Positions 34,898 to 44,283 of a stretch of 64,000 nt of DNA are shown one piece after another. The notes beneath the pieces were generated by a model, which searched no databases, was not told the origin of the DNA, and worked only from the letters and a program-made list of their open reading frames with translations. This DNA is from Xaviernesmea oryzae (GTDB lineage: Bacteria > Pseudomonadota > Alphaproteobacteria > Rhizobiales > Rhizobiaceae): the NCBI RefSeq assembly GCF_900177415.1, contig NZ_FXAF01000008.1, positions 434,001-498,000 of the forward strand, in the 5' to 3' direction. The translations under genes were made by a program, and so were the position numbers. Position 1 is the first letter of the stretch. The number at the start of each line of letters is the position of its first letter.

Positions 34898-35898
34898 TCC
34901 AGTTTCGCGTGACGACCGCGGCAAGTCTCGTCGCTCTGCTCGCCTCGCCGCTCTTTGCCATGACCGCCGAGGCCGCCGACAAGGTCGTGCTGCAGATCGA
35001 CGGCGCCGCCGCGCCTTTCTATGCACCGCTTTACGCCGGCGTGGAAAACGGCATTTTCGAGAAGAACGGCATCGAGGTTGAATTCATCTATGCCGCCGCC
35101 GCCGACATCCTAACCAATATCGCCGCCGGCAACGTCGATTTCGGTTTCCCGAACGGCGACGCCGTCGTTGCCGCCGCCGCCAACGGATTGCCGGTCAAGG
35201 TCGTCCACACCACCTACCAGCGCGGCATCGGCGCCTTGCTTGCCAAGGAAGAGAGCGGCATCAAATCCTACAAGGACCTGAAGGGCAAGAAGATCGCCGT
35301 CACCAGCCTTGCCAGCCCGAACTACCTGCAGCTCCAGGTCGGCCTGCAGCAGGCGGGCCTCACTCTCGACGACGTATCGGTCGAAGTCGTCGCCACGGGC
35401 GCCATCGTGCAGTCGCTGCAGGCCGGACAGGTCGACGCGATCGTCTTCTCGGAACTGCGCAAATACAATCTTGAAGCCGACGGCACCAAGGTCACGATGA
35501 TCCTGTCGAACGACTTCCTGCCGTCCTTCGGCAACGTTGTCGTCACCAGCGACAAGAAGCTCGCCGAGAATGCGGACGTCGTGAAGCGCTTCACCACCGC
35601 CGTGAGCCAGTCCTACGAGTGGGTGATCGACGGCCATATTCCGGAAGCGCTCGACATCGCACTGACGAAGTACACGCCCACCTGGCCGAAGGATCAGAAG
35701 GGCATCCTGACCACCGCCTTCGAGCAGACCTTCGTTCCCTCCGTCTGGCAAAGCCCGCTGACCAAGGAAAAAGGCCTCGGCGCGGCAGATTTCACTGGCT
35801 GGCAGAAGAACGCCGATATTCTGGCGGAATACAAGGTGATCGACAGCGCCCCGAAGGCCGAGGACTTCGTCGTCGATCCGTCCACCATCGGTCAGTAA
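34894..35898 (+). CDS. ABC transporter substrate-binding protein, NMT1/THI5-like
   Basis: A 334-residue periplasmic binding protein starting at ATG 34894 (overlaps the phosphorylase stop). The Sec signal peptide covers about residues 1-28 (hydrophobic core ASLVALLASPLFAM, cleavage after AEA). The mature part has NMT1-type landmarks: PFYAPLYAGVENGIFEKNGIEV, AAGNVDFGFPNGD and KGKKIAVTSLASPNYLQLQ. The family binds pyrimidine precursors, riboflavin precursors, taurine and similar small ring compounds. With the adjacent phosphorylase and DHOD genes a pyrimidine base or nucleoside ligand is likely. Confidence 0.9.
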   Translation: MIQFRVTTAASLVALLASPLFAMTAEAADKVVLQIDGAAAPFYAPLYAGVENGIFEKNGIEVEFIYAAAADILTNIAAGNVDFGFPNGDAVVAAAANGLPVKVVHTTYQRGIGALLAKEESGIKSYKDLKGKKIAVTSLASPNYLQLQVGLQQAGLTLDDVSVEVVATGAIVQSLQAGQVDAIVFSELRKYNLEADGTKVTMILSNDFLPSFGNVVVTSDKKLAENADVVKRFTTAVSQSYEWVIDGHIPEALDIALTKYTPTWPKDQKGILTTAFEQTFVPSVWQSPLTKEKGLGAADFTGWQKNADILAEYKVIDSAPKAEDFVVDPSTIGQ

Positions 35899-35900
35899 GC

Positions 35901-36644
35901 ATGATTTTGCGTGGCATAGCGGGTCTGATCGCGACCCTCGTCCTTTGGACGGCGATCGTCTTCATCTTCAACGTGCCGGCTTTCCTTCTGCCGGGACCGG
36001 TTGAAGTGTACCATCGCGTTGCTTTTCTTTTCGAGAACGCCAAGCTCACCCGGCACATCTGGGTGACGCTCTCGGAAATCATCGCGGGCTTCGTCATCGG
36101 AACCGTCTTCGGCATCCTCGCCGGCGTCGTTTTCGCGCGATTCCCCCGCATTGAACGCTTTGCCACGCCTCTGATCCTGCTTCTCCAGACCGCTCCCAAG
36201 ATCGCGATCGCACCGCTTCTTCTTCTCTGGCTCGGCATCGGCCCGGCCCCGAAGATCGTGCTGATCGCGATCGTCACCTTCTTCCCCGTGATGGCAGGCA
36301 TGGTCACCGGACTGCGCTACGGGGAGGGAAGCTTCCGGGATCTCGCTGCGGTGCTGAAGCTCAGCCCCTGGCAGCGCTTCCGGCATATCGAACTGCCTTC
36401 GGCCCTGCCGTCCGTTCTGGCCGGCATGGCAGTCGCCACGACGCTGGCGATGACCGCAGCCGTCATCGGCGAGCTGATCGGCGCCAACGAAGGCATCGGC
36501 TATCTGCTGTCGTCCGGACAGGAGAACAGCGACACGGCGGTCGTCATCGGCATGGTCATGCTGCTGTCGCTGATCGGATGGGCTTTCTATGAGATCGTCG
36601 AATTGATCCGCCGCCGTTCGCTCGGCCGCTTCCAGCTTTCCTGA
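35901..36644 (+). CDS. ABC transporter permease 2
   Basis: A 247-residue permease starting two bases after the binding-protein stop. EAA loop: YGEGSFRDLAAVLKLSPWQRFRHIELPSALPSVLAGM. Clearly homologous to permease 1 but not close; both probably form the membrane heterodimer of the importer. The upstream reading frame beyond ATG 35901 is overlap with the binding protein and is ignored. Confidence 0.9.
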   Translation: MILRGIAGLIATLVLWTAIVFIFNVPAFLLPGPVEVYHRVAFLFENAKLTRHIWVTLSEIIAGFVIGTVFGILAGVVFARFPRIERFATPLILLLQTAPKIAIAPLLLLWLGIGPAPKIVLIAIVTFFPVMAGMVTGLRYGEGSFRDLAAVLKLSPWQRFRHIELPSALPSVLAGMAVATTLAMTAAVIGELIGANEGIGYLLSSGQENSDTAVVIGMVMLLSLIGWAFYEIVELIRRRSLGRFQLS

Positions 36645-36653
36645 GCCGCGGCA

Positions 36654-37838
36654 ATGGCACGCGTTTTCCTCTGCGTTCTCGATTCCGTCGGCTGCGGCGG
36701 TGCGCCGGATGCGGCGCGTTATAGCGACGAAGGGGCAAACACGCTCCTTCATATCGCTGAGGCCTGCGCTGCGGGCGGGGCTGAGGACGGCAGGAGCGGC
36801 GCCCTCAAGGTTCCCAATCTCGATGCTTTGGGATTGGGCGCGGCGATCACACTTGCTTCCGGCAAGGTTGCGCCCGGTTTCTCCGTCGTTTCCCCGATCG
36901 GCCGCTGGGGTGCGGCTCAGGAGGTTTCGGCCGGCAAGGATACCCAATCCGGTCACTGGGAACTTGCCGGCGTGCCGGTGACCCGCGACTGGCACTATTT
37001 TCCCTGGACCATTCCCGCTTTTCCGGCTGAGCTGATGGCCGAACTGATCGTTCGCACCGGCATTCCGGGAACGCTTGCCAATTGTCATGCCTCGGGGACC
37101 GAGGTCATCGATGCCTTCGGCCTTGAGCACATTGCGACCGGCAAGCCGATCGTCTACACGTCTGCCGACAGCGTCGTGCAGGTCGCGGCCCATGAGGGCC
37201 ATTTCGGGCTTGGGCGGCTGCTCGAAACCTGCCGCGTCGCCGCCGAACTCTTCCATCCGCTGAATGTCGGCCGGATCATAGCAAGGCCGTTTGTCGGAGA
37301 CGCGCCGGGCGATTTTACCCGCACCGCCAATCGGAAGGATTTCGCCATCGCTCCGCCCGACGGGACGATCTGCGGCCGGGTCGTGGCGGCAGGGGGCGCG
37401 GTGCACGCGGTCGGCAAGATCGGCGATATCTTTGCCATGAAGAGCATTACCGACGTGTCGAAGGGCAAGGACGACATGGCGCTCTTCGATCATGTGCTTG
37501 GCTGGACGGATAAGGCCGCGCCGGGTGATCTCGTCTTCGCCAATTTCATCGAGTTCGACAGCCTCTGGGGTCACCGCCGCAATGTCTCCGGTTATGCCCG
37601 CGCACTTGAGGCCTTTGACGCCCGGCTGCCGGAATTGACCGGTCGCATGCGCGATGGGGATTCCCTGATCATCACCGCCGATCACGGGAACGATCCGACC
37701 TGGACCGGTACCGACCACACCCGTGAACGGGTGCCGGTTCTGGCGACCGGACCGGGCATGGAGCCGCGAGAGTTGGGCATCATGCCGTTCGCCGGGGTGG
37801 CGGAATTAGTGGCCGCGCATCTCGCGCTCTGCCGATGA
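36654..37838 (+). CDS. deoB: Phosphopentomutase
   Basis: A 394-residue alkaline-phosphatase-superfamily phosphopentomutase converting (deoxy)ribose 1-phosphate to 5-phosphate. Motifs are the metal-binding LCVLDSVGCGGAPDA at the N-terminus, GKDTQSGHWELAG with the phosphorylated Thr, YTSADSVVQVAAHE, and the C-terminal metal cluster ITADHGNDPTW...DHTRE. The length fits the family (about 400). As last gene of the operon it completes nucleoside salvage: import, phosphorolysis, then entry of the sugar into the pentose phosphate pathway. Confidence 0.95.
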   Translation: MARVFLCVLDSVGCGGAPDAARYSDEGANTLLHIAEACAAGGAEDGRSGALKVPNLDALGLGAAITLASGKVAPGFSVVSPIGRWGAAQEVSAGKDTQSGHWELAGVPVTRDWHYFPWTIPAFPAELMAELIVRTGIPGTLANCHASGTEVIDAFGLEHIATGKPIVYTSADSVVQVAAHEGHFGLGRLLETCRVAAELFHPLNVGRIIARPFVGDAPGDFTRTANRKDFAIAPPDGTICGRVVAAGGAVHAVGKIGDIFAMKSITDVSKGKDDMALFDHVLGWTDKAAPGDLVFANFIEFDSLWGHRRNVSGYARALEAFDARLPELTGRMRDGDSLIITADHGNDPTWTGTDHTRERVPVLATGPGMEPRELGIMPFAGVAELVAAHLALCR

Positions 37839-37880
37839 CGTCGTCCCTGCGGCGGCGCACCACGCGCCTTGTGACGTTCG

Positions 37881-38070
37881 ATGTGCTGAAAGCCGATGGC
37901 CGTCAGTGTTGAGGCCTTGAAGCGCATTAGGTCGGCTATTTTCATGGCGAGCCGCGGCGGCAGTGCCGCCTGGTCTTGAGGCGGGACCGCTCATAGTGCT
38001 GTACCACACGTGTCCGAGGTCGCGTATAGCTTGCCTGCTCATAGGACCCGATCCTGCTTGAGGATATCCT
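37881..38070 (-). pseudogene. Rearranged remnants of a recombinase-like gene
   Basis: Two short stretches resemble the recombinase gene at 41364-43721 on the same strand. 37881-37965 (translates KIADLMRFKASTLTAIGFQ) matches about 42591-42670, and 37993-38070 matches about 41436-41525, the 3' end of the gene. In the remnant their order is reversed relative to the intact gene, so it is a scrambled relic, not a simple deletion. Confidence 0.7.
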
Positions 38071-38209
38071 CATTCTGAGACAAGTGCAGTCGGGGCGACC
38101 CATAAGTGGTTGATAATGCAATCTTATCAGACATGTTTAAATCTCGACGGGCTGTGCGGTTAGGCTATATTCATGGCGCAAACCGCACACTGAATCTGTG
38201 CCCGGCTAC

Positions 38210-39157
38210 ATGGATTCGCTCACCACCGCCGCCACAAGCACCTCGCTCTGGTCACCCGCCTGCCAGGCTGGGCGCTCCCGCGCGGCCGCGACCTCAGTGA
38301 ATCCGACGCCGCCTTCGCCGCCGGTATCGCCCTGAAATTGCGATGTGATCCGTGCCGACCCGCCATGGCTCGGCTGCTGGCGTGATCGCCTGGCGCTGAA
38401 GTCCGCCGCTGTCGCCGCGCGGATGATCGGCCGCAGCGAGGAAGAAACCGCCATTCGCGACTCTGTTCTGCTGACGGGTGTCGGCGAGGATCCCGGCCCG
38501 GCGGGAAAGCTGTTTTTGGTCACACGAATGCTGACACGCCGATCCGGGACGGTCACCACATCGTTGGTTCAGGAGCTGGCCGCGCTCTTAGGGATCCACT
38601 GGGGCGACGGCCTTGCCGCGATCCCGGATCTAGTCGATTCCGCTATCCAGTCCGGGCGAGCTGCACCCTTCGCGGTGGCGGACCTGATAACGGCGATCTC
38701 TGCCGTTCGCCCCGACGCCGAGGTGCTGGCCCTTGGTCTCGCCGACGTCGTTCTCGCGCACAAGCTGAACTGGCCACGGCCCGTGCCGCTGTTGCTGCCT
38801 GGACGATTTGGCCCGGCCTCCCGCACCATCGGCGGGCGAGGCCGTGTCCGGCCCGGCGAACCGGCCTATTCGAAGGCGATCTGCCTGGCACTGGTCGACG
38901 GTGTCAACGCGGCGCTGCGGTCTGCGGCGGACATTGATCGTCGGGCGGCGCGGCTGCTGGCTGTGCGATCGAAGGTACGGACCAAAGGCGCCGAGCCGGT
39001 GATCCGCAAACTGCTGGCGGAGGATGCCGTGCCGGCCTCGGCGCCAGGCGGCGACCTGTCCCGCTGGGCGGCGAACCGACTGTTCGAGCGGCTCGAAAGC
39101 TTTGAGGCGGTACGTGAGCTGTCCGGTCGTTCCTCCTTCCGGATATTCGGGTTGTGA
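38210..39157 (+). pseudogene. DUF1403-family gene with two frameshifts
   Basis: The segment beginning with ATG 38210 (MDSLTTAATSTSL) shifts near 38245 into a frame reading LVTRLPGWALPRGRDLSESDAAFAAGIALK, then near 38340 into a third frame reading VIRADPPWLGCWRDRLALKSAAVAARMIGR and on to 39157. Joined, these give a normal-length DUF1403 protein, a family of rhizobial plasmids with unknown function. The long third-frame piece (about 270 residues) may look like a complete gene to annotation software but lacks the conserved start. It precedes a decayed scpB. Confidence 0.8.
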
Positions 39158-39159
39158 CG

Positions 39160-39860
39160 ATGGCCGGATCAATTGCACCCAAATCGTCGGACCGAAAGGC
39201 GAACGCGCGGAGGAACCTCTTTATGATCGTGAACTGGATCAGTTCCCGCCGGAGATGCGCTGGCGGGAATGGATGCTGCGGGTCGAGGCGGTGATCTTTG
39301 CCTCAGCCGAGCCGGTCAGCCGCGAGACGCTGGCGCGGGCCGCGGGAAAGACTGCAGCATTGACCTGCTGATCGACGATCTGCGCGAGGAGCTGAGTTCC
39401 CGGCCTTACGAGCTGGTATCGGTCGCCGGTGGCTGGCAGCTCCGGACCCGCGGTTCGCCGAGACGATCCGCGCTTCTTCGGCGCCGACAAGGGGAGGGGC
39501 AGCGGCGCTGTCGGAGTTCGAGGCGATGGTGCTGATGGCGGTGGGATATTTCCAGCCGGTGACACGCGGCGAACTGTCGAAGATTTTTGGCAAGGAAGTC
39601 AGCCGCGACACCATCGGCAATCTGCGCGGCGCGAGTTCATCGGCTCCGGGCCGCGCAGTCCGACGCCAGGGGCGCCGTACACCTATGTGACGACCCCGCA
39701 CTTTCTCTCCTCCTTCGGCATGGAGACGCTGCGCGACCTGCCGAACATCGAAGCGCTCGAGGACGCCGGCCTGCTCAGCCGACAGGCGGTTCAAAACGAA
39801 ATCGCCGCCTCGGAAGGCGGCGAAAGCGAGACCGACGAAGAGCTGTCGCTTATTGAGTGA
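39160..39860 (+). pseudogene. scpB: scpB-like gene with several frameshifts
   Basis: Plasmid-type SMC-Scp complex subunit ScpB, a winged-helix partner of SMC in chromosome organisation, is spread over three frames. Readable pieces are DRELDQFPPEMRWREWMLR with VEAVIFASAEPVSRETLAR (to about 39350), CSIDLLIDDLREELSSRPYE (to about 39450), EFEAMVLMAVGYFQPVTRGE (about 39510-39630), and REFIGSGPRSPTPGAPYTYV to the stop at 39860. At least four frame changes (near 39200, 39350, 39455-39510 and 39630) show that it is dead. The start ATG 39160 follows the DUF1403 stop by two bases, the usual DUF1403-ScpB pairing. Confidence 0.82.
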
Positions 39861-40128
39861 TGCCGGCCGTTTCCAGCCGCTTGGCCATCAATGCTGGGCT
39901 GACGAGCATCGCCGTCGAGGCCAGCGCGATCGACAGGCCGAGCTTGATCGGGGAGAGCAGCAACTGATCGAACAACGCACCGTCGGAATCGGCGGCCGCG
40001 GTCCTGCCGACTGCCTCCTGGAAAGGCCGCATTACCGCCTCGGTGGCATCTTGCACCTCTGTGCTGCTGACCGGCTCAATACCGGGAATGGCTGCCGGGA
40101 TCGGTTCACCAAGCTTCAGGTCTGACAT
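39850..40128 (-). CDS. Small hypothetical protein with one hydrophobic segment
   Basis: 92 residues from ATG 40128, with AAAGGA upstream. The N-terminus is acidic (MSDLKLGEPIPAAIPGIEP), then an amphipathic helix and a hydrophobic segment near residues 62-80 (KLGLSIALASTAMLVSPAL). It is likely a small membrane-associated protein. I do not recognise the family. It overlaps the 3' end of the dead scpB on the opposite strand by 11 bases. Confidence 0.6.
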   Translation of the reverse strand: MSDLKLGEPIPAAIPGIEPVSSTEVQDATEAVMRPFQEAVGRTAAADSDGALFDQLLLSPIKLGLSIALASTAMLVSPALMAKRLETAGITQ

Positions 40129-40225
40129 CGTCGCGTCCTTTCGCGGTCGACGATCCATAAGTGCTGCAGCGCACAAAAGTTCTTTTTAATTAGGTGAGTC
40201 CCGGTAAGTTCGTCGGCGGCTGCGG

Positions 40226-40441
40226 TCACTCCAGGTCGAGCGATTGTTTGAGTTCGTCGATGCGTTTCGAGGCTTCCGCCTTCGTCAGATCCTCCGCGTA
40301 GGCATCGGGCTGATGCGCCTGCTCCGACAGGGTCTTCAGATAGGAGCGCTGCGCGCCGGTCATCGGCTCCTCGCCGCCGACCCAGTCGTTCGGGTCTTTC
40401 TGCGTATTGGAAGAGGTATCGGTTTTCAGGTTGTCACTCAT
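40226..40441 (-). CDS. DUF3072 domain small protein
   Basis: 71 residues from ATG 40441 with AGGAGA nearby; the frame is open upstream but lacks signals. The C-terminal half (GAQRSYLKTLSEQAHQ, then KAEASKRIDELKQ) is the DUF3072 pattern, which resembles SAP-like helix-loop-helix peptides. The N-terminus is polar and disordered. Family function is unknown. Confidence 0.75.
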   Translation of the reverse strand: MSDNLKTDTSSNTQKDPNDWVGGEEPMTGAQRSYLKTLSEQAHQPDAYAEDLTKAEASKRIDELKQSLDLE

Positions 40442-40573
40442 AACGATCTCCTGAATTCGTTCTGCAAACGTTCTTGTCCGGTTGATGGTTCCGGTGTCTG
40501 CTCGATCGGCGCACGGAACTCGGCTGTCGGCCCTTCGTTTCGCTCGTGCATTTGCACGCCGAGGAGCAGACGA

Positions 40574-41266
40574 TTGCCGATCATTGCCACCGCCGCCTGG
40601 TCCATTCCTAAAAAGGTGGCGGACCGGTTTACACGGGAAGGAAGTGGCCTGACCCGATATGCATCGGTCTTTGACGGAGTTGAGATCAATTCGACCTTTT
40701 ACCGACGGCATAAGACATCGACCTTCGCGCGGTGGGCGGAGTCCGTCCCGGACGGCTTTCGGTTTGCGGTCAAGATCCCCAAGGAGATTACCCACACGCG
40801 GGCGATGAAAGACATCGCCGAGCCGTTCGAGACTTTTCTTGAAGATATCGCACCGCTCGGAGAGAAACGCGGGCCGCTGCTCTGCCAGTTGCCGCCGAGG
40901 CTCGTGTTCGATGCTGATGTGCTCGAAACCGCGTTCAAGACACTAGGGGATGCCGATGACGGACCGATCGTCATCGAGGTGCGGCACAAGAGCTGGGCAT
41001 CGGCCGAGGCGCTGGATCTGCTGAAGAGCTATGCGATCGACCGGGTTCTCGCCGATCCGGCGCCGGTATGGCCGGCGGACAATTTCGAAACGCCTCCGAA
41101 ATACGTTCGTCTGCACGGCAAGCCGAAGATCTACTATTCGAGCTATACCGATGAGGAGACCAGGTTGTTCTCAAAACTGTTAGCGCCGGATGGCTGGTGT
41201 GTTTTCGACAATACCGCCTCGGGCGCCGCGATCGAAAACGCTCTGACCATGCTCGAAATGCGTTGA
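40574..41266 (+). CDS. DUF72 domain protein
   Basis: 230 residues. TTG 40574 is chosen since GAGGAG lies seven bases upstream and the first residues (LPIIATAAWSIPKKVADRF) match the start of DUF72 proteins (xGTAxWsxP). Conserved blocks follow: VEINSTFYRRHKTSTFARWAES, FRFAVKIPKEITH, GPLLCQLPP and the YVRLHGKP/Y-region near the C-terminus. DUF72 is a TIM-barrel family of unknown function. This member is slightly short at the C-terminus. Confidence 0.8.
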   Translation: MPIIATAAWSIPKKVADRFTREGSGLTRYASVFDGVEINSTFYRRHKTSTFARWAESVPDGFRFAVKIPKEITHTRAMKDIAEPFETFLEDIAPLGEKRGPLLCQLPPRLVFDADVLETAFKTLGDADDGPIVIEVRHKSWASAEALDLLKSYAIDRVLADPAPVWPADNFETPPKYVRLHGKPKIYYSSYTDEETRLFSKLLAPDGWCVFDNTASGAAIENALTMLEMR

Positions 41267-41363
41267 AGCTTGTCCCTCTTTTTCCGCGAGCTGATGTCGA
41301 GGCAGCACCCGAGGCGGTTTGTTCGGCGAAGCGGGGGACACCAGAGCGCTCCATCCTTTCTGA

Positions 41364-43721
41364 TCAGGCGGCTTCCCAAACCTGATTCAAGATCTTTGCC
41401 GCGAGCGCCGCCTTGTCCTGCGGCAGGAAACGACCGTAATGTTGCTGCACCACATCCGGCGTGTCCTGGATCGCGTAGCTCGCCTGCTCGTAGGATCCGG
41501 TCTGCTTCAGAATGTGCGTCGCGAGAATATCCCGCAAGTTATGCGGCCCATGCGGCAGCAGACCCTTGATCGCGCCACGACCGGTGTAGGGATTATAGAT
41601 ACCATAGCGCTGGATGATCGTCCTCCATGCCTCATAAAACGTTGTCGAGTCATAGGCCGCATCGTAGCTCGTCGTCTTCACCGTCTTGACGAAGAACGTG
41701 CCGGGATCTTGGGCGCTGCCGAGCAGCACGCCGCGGTGCCGGTCGATATAGGCCTCCAGATATTTGTAGAGGTCGAGAAGATCGGGAAGGATCAGCCGAA
41801 ACGGTTTTTGCCCGAAGAAGGACGAGCCGGAATTCTTGAAGGCAACGGAGGGGATCAGCACTTCCCAACCCCGCTCGCGATCGCTCCACCGCAACTCGCC
41901 GCACTTCATGTCTTCCAGCCGGCGCTCGGACGTCGGAAAATGGCCACGGGGGCAAAGGCGGAGCTGGCGGAGGTTCTTCTGCCGAAGTCCCAGATGCAGT
42001 CCGAGCCGAAGCATCAGGAAGGAGCGGACGGTTTCGGCGGCCGGGCGCGGATAACGATCCTGGTCCGGCATGCGCTTCAGTATCTCGTCGGTAATCTTGC
42101 GATACTCCGCCAGCGGGCTGTCGGCCTCAAGGATCACCATAATAGGCTCGAACGGATCGCGATGGACGCGCATCACCCGCTGCACCTCCTTCGAGCGGTT
42201 GGCGGCATGCCGGTGAAACGCGTCGCAGGCGCCATGCCAGTCGCGCGTGGCGAACTCGATCTCTTCGGGTGCGATGAGGCCTTCGATCGGTAGAACATAC
42301 TTAAGAAGCTCCGGGTGCTGCCGGATCCAGCCCACTTCTGCCCGGGTAAGAGCCTGCGCCACCATCAGCATATCTTCTTCCCATTTGGTATAGAAGCCAC
42401 GCCGCTGCTCGCGCCATTGCAGATACCAGTCCCAGACTCCCGGGAAGATCAGCAGGCCGAAGGTCAGCTGGCTGAGCGGGACGCCGCGGCCTTTGACGAT
42501 GCCGGTGGGCGAAGCAGCAAGCGCACCGAACATCAGTCCGAGATGTTCGATCTTCTGCGATGCCGTTTCCTCACCCCAGACGCCGTTGCGCTGGAAACCG
42601 ATCGCCGTCAGTGTCGAGGTCTTGAAGCGGATCAGGTCCGCCATTTCCATTGCCAGCTGCGGCGGCGCGTCGACAACGCCAGACAGCAGGTCCGGATCTT
42701 CGAATGGAACGTCCGCGCTGCTGTTCGCGCCAGTGGTGAGAAAGGGAGATCGCGGAGACAGAGAACCTGCACCATAGGTGACGCCCGGAAAGCGGATGGC
42801 ATACCGTTGCTTGCTCGCCGCCGCCTGGTAGCGGCGGTAATCGGTCGAGCCGGAAATGATGACCCGCCGTACCCAGTCAAGGATTTCTTCACGCTTCGAG
42901 AATGGCAGGCTGCCAAAATCGTCCGGCAGATGCCAGGTAAGTCTTCGCCGTTCGGCGGGGCTGATGTCGCCGAGATCGTGACCTTGCCGTGATCGCGATT
43001 GGTGCGGCAGCTTCTCCTTGAAATATCCTTGCCGCAATTGGTAGCGACGCTCGATGCGCGACAGGATGTCGAAGCTGGCAATGGATCTCGGCGCATGTTC
43101 GCCCTGGACCCACGACAACAGGGTCTTTTCGTCGAAGGTCTCGCCGAGGCGAACGATGGCACGGTAGAGCTGCCAATAGCTATCGCCGAACCGGCGCATG
43201 TGGTAGACGAGCGCGTCCCGGAAGGTCTCCGGATCGTCCGCTGCCTCGAACAGCGGTTCCGGAAATTCCTGTATCGGTTTCGGCTCTGGGCCTCTCTGTG
43301 CTGAAACGGATTGGAAGGCAGCTCCGTCACTTCCCATTCGTTGCGGCTTGCGCGTGGAGGATGTGGTCGACGTTGGTGCGCGCATACCGGGCGTGGCCGC
43401 TCTGCTTTTCCGTTTTGATGGTCGACTGTCTTCCAAAGCTGCCGGCGCGCCGAGCCAGCGGATGATGGCGTCGAGGCCGGGACGGAGCTGCTTTTTCAGC
43501 TCCGGCGCCAGGTCCTCTTCGATCCCGCAGGCATCCGCGATGGCCGCCCAGTTGATGCGGCCATTCAGCAAGGGCGGTGACTTGCGATAAATGATCAAGC
43601 AAACGAGGTAGGGCTTGATATTCTCCAGGACCCGGTTGGATGTGGCCGGTGCGATGCGCACTTCACAGAATTCGATGATTTTTCGTTGAAACTGACGTGA
43701 GGCAATATCTTGTTTCGGCAT
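41364..43721 (-). CDS. Large tyrosine-recombinase-like protein
   Basis: A 785-residue protein from ATG 43721 (MPKQDIASRQFQRK). The C-terminal third looks like a tyrosine recombinase: LGLRQKNLRQLRL with the first catalytic Arg, HGPHNLRDILATHIL with the His-x-x-Arg box, and VVQQHYGRFLP with the candidate nucleophile Tyr. The long N-terminal part (about 500 residues) has no domain I can name. It is much longer than phage integrases (about 350-400), like the large plasmid and island recombinases of rhizobia. A scrambled relic of the same gene is at 37881-38070. No attachment repeats were found. Confidence 0.6.
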   Translation of the reverse strand: MPKQDIASRQFQRKIIEFCEVRIAPATSNRVLENIKPYLVCLIIYRKSPPLLNGRINWAAIADACGIEEDLAPELKKQLRPGLDAIIRWLGAPAALEDSRPSKRKSRAATPGMRAPTSTTSSTRKPQRMGSDGAAFQSVSAQRGPEPKPIQEFPEPLFEAADDPETFRDALVYHMRRFGDSYWQLYRAIVRLGETFDEKTLLSWVQGEHAPRSIASFDILSRIERRYQLRQGYFKEKLPHQSRSRQGHDLGDISPAERRRLTWHLPDDFGSLPFSKREEILDWVRRVIISGSTDYRRYQAAASKQRYAIRFPGVTYGAGSLSPRSPFLTTGANSSADVPFEDPDLLSGVVDAPPQLAMEMADLIRFKTSTLTAIGFQRNGVWGEETASQKIEHLGLMFGALAASPTGIVKGRGVPLSQLTFGLLIFPGVWDWYLQWREQRRGFYTKWEEDMLMVAQALTRAEVGWIRQHPELLKYVLPIEGLIAPEEIEFATRDWHGACDAFHRHAANRSKEVQRVMRVHRDPFEPIMVILEADSPLAEYRKITDEILKRMPDQDRYPRPAAETVRSFLMLRLGLHLGLRQKNLRQLRLCPRGHFPTSERRLEDMKCGELRWSDRERGWEVLIPSVAFKNSGSSFFGQKPFRLILPDLLDLYKYLEAYIDRHRGVLLGSAQDPGTFFVKTVKTTSYDAAYDSTTFYEAWRTIIQRYGIYNPYTGRGAIKGLLPHGPHNLRDILATHILKQTGSYEQASYAIQDTPDVVQQHYGRFLPQDKAALAAKILNQVWEAA

Positions 43722-43903
43722 GCTAATATTCCTTCTCGGCCCCAATGCCGAGGGCGAGCGGAAATAAAAGCTCTCGTTTAACAAAGGATGTAACGTCCAG
43801 AGGAACAGGTAGGCAGTGACGGATGTCGCAAAGGCCCAGTGAAGCATCTACACGCATGGCTAGCCTTCTAATGGAGCGGTACGCCCACTGGAAATATTGT
43901 TAG

Positions 43904-43940
43904 CTTCGTGCTACATAAAAGCAAATTCTGTAGCGCGAAG
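43904..43940. promoter_or_regulatory. Inverted repeat upstream of hipB, candidate operator
   Basis: CTTCGTGCTACA (43904-43915) and TGTAGCGCGAAG (43929-43940) form 12-base arms with one mismatch and a 13-base spacer, ending eight bases before the hipB start. HipB-type antitoxins repress their own operon through such sites. Confidence 0.6.
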
Positions 43941-43947
43941 GTCCCAT

Positions 43948-44283
43948 ATGCCTACCCCACATCAACCACCGGCAGCCGTCCGGCGCGCCTTGCGAAAGCT
44001 CGGTGCGGATATCCAGGACGCTCGGCGCCGCCGTAAGTTGCCGATGGCGGTGGTCGCAGAGCGAGCATTCACCTCTCGTTCGACCCTGCAAAAGATTGAG
44101 GCGGGCGACACGAATGTCAGCATCGGAATTTATGCGGGCGTCCTCCAGGCATTGGGGCTGCTCGACGGGCTGACCCAGATTGCTGACATCAGCAACGACA
44201 GTGTCGGCCAGGCGCTTGCCAGTGCCGATCTGCCGAAGCGCGTTCGCCTGAAGTCGGCGTCGGGATCGTCTCGCGATGGCTGA
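43948..44283 (+). CDS. hipB: HipB-like XRE antitoxin
   Basis: 111 residues from ATG 43948. Residues about 15-70 form a Cro/CI helix-turn-helix (LGADIQDARRRRKLPMAVVAERAFTSRSTLQKIEAGDTNVSIGIYAGVLQALGL). It is followed by hipA with an eight-base overlap, so the pair is co-translated. It is expected to neutralise HipA and to autorepress via the inverted repeat at 43904-43940. Confidence 0.88.
   Translation: MPTPHQPPAAVRRALRKLGADIQDARRRRKLPMAVVAERAFTSRSTLQKIEAGDTNVSIGIYAGVLQALGLLDGLTQIADISNDSVGQALASADLPKRVRLKSASGSSRDG

Noticed and set aside
35892-37718. 608-codon minus-strand frame
   Set aside because: Opposite ABC permease 2 and deoB, both certain; composition of a shadow.
37881-38070. Considered as an inverted att-type duplication of the island
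   Set aside because: The similarity covers coding parts of the recombinase in scrambled order and not a clean direct repeat, so relic is the better reading.
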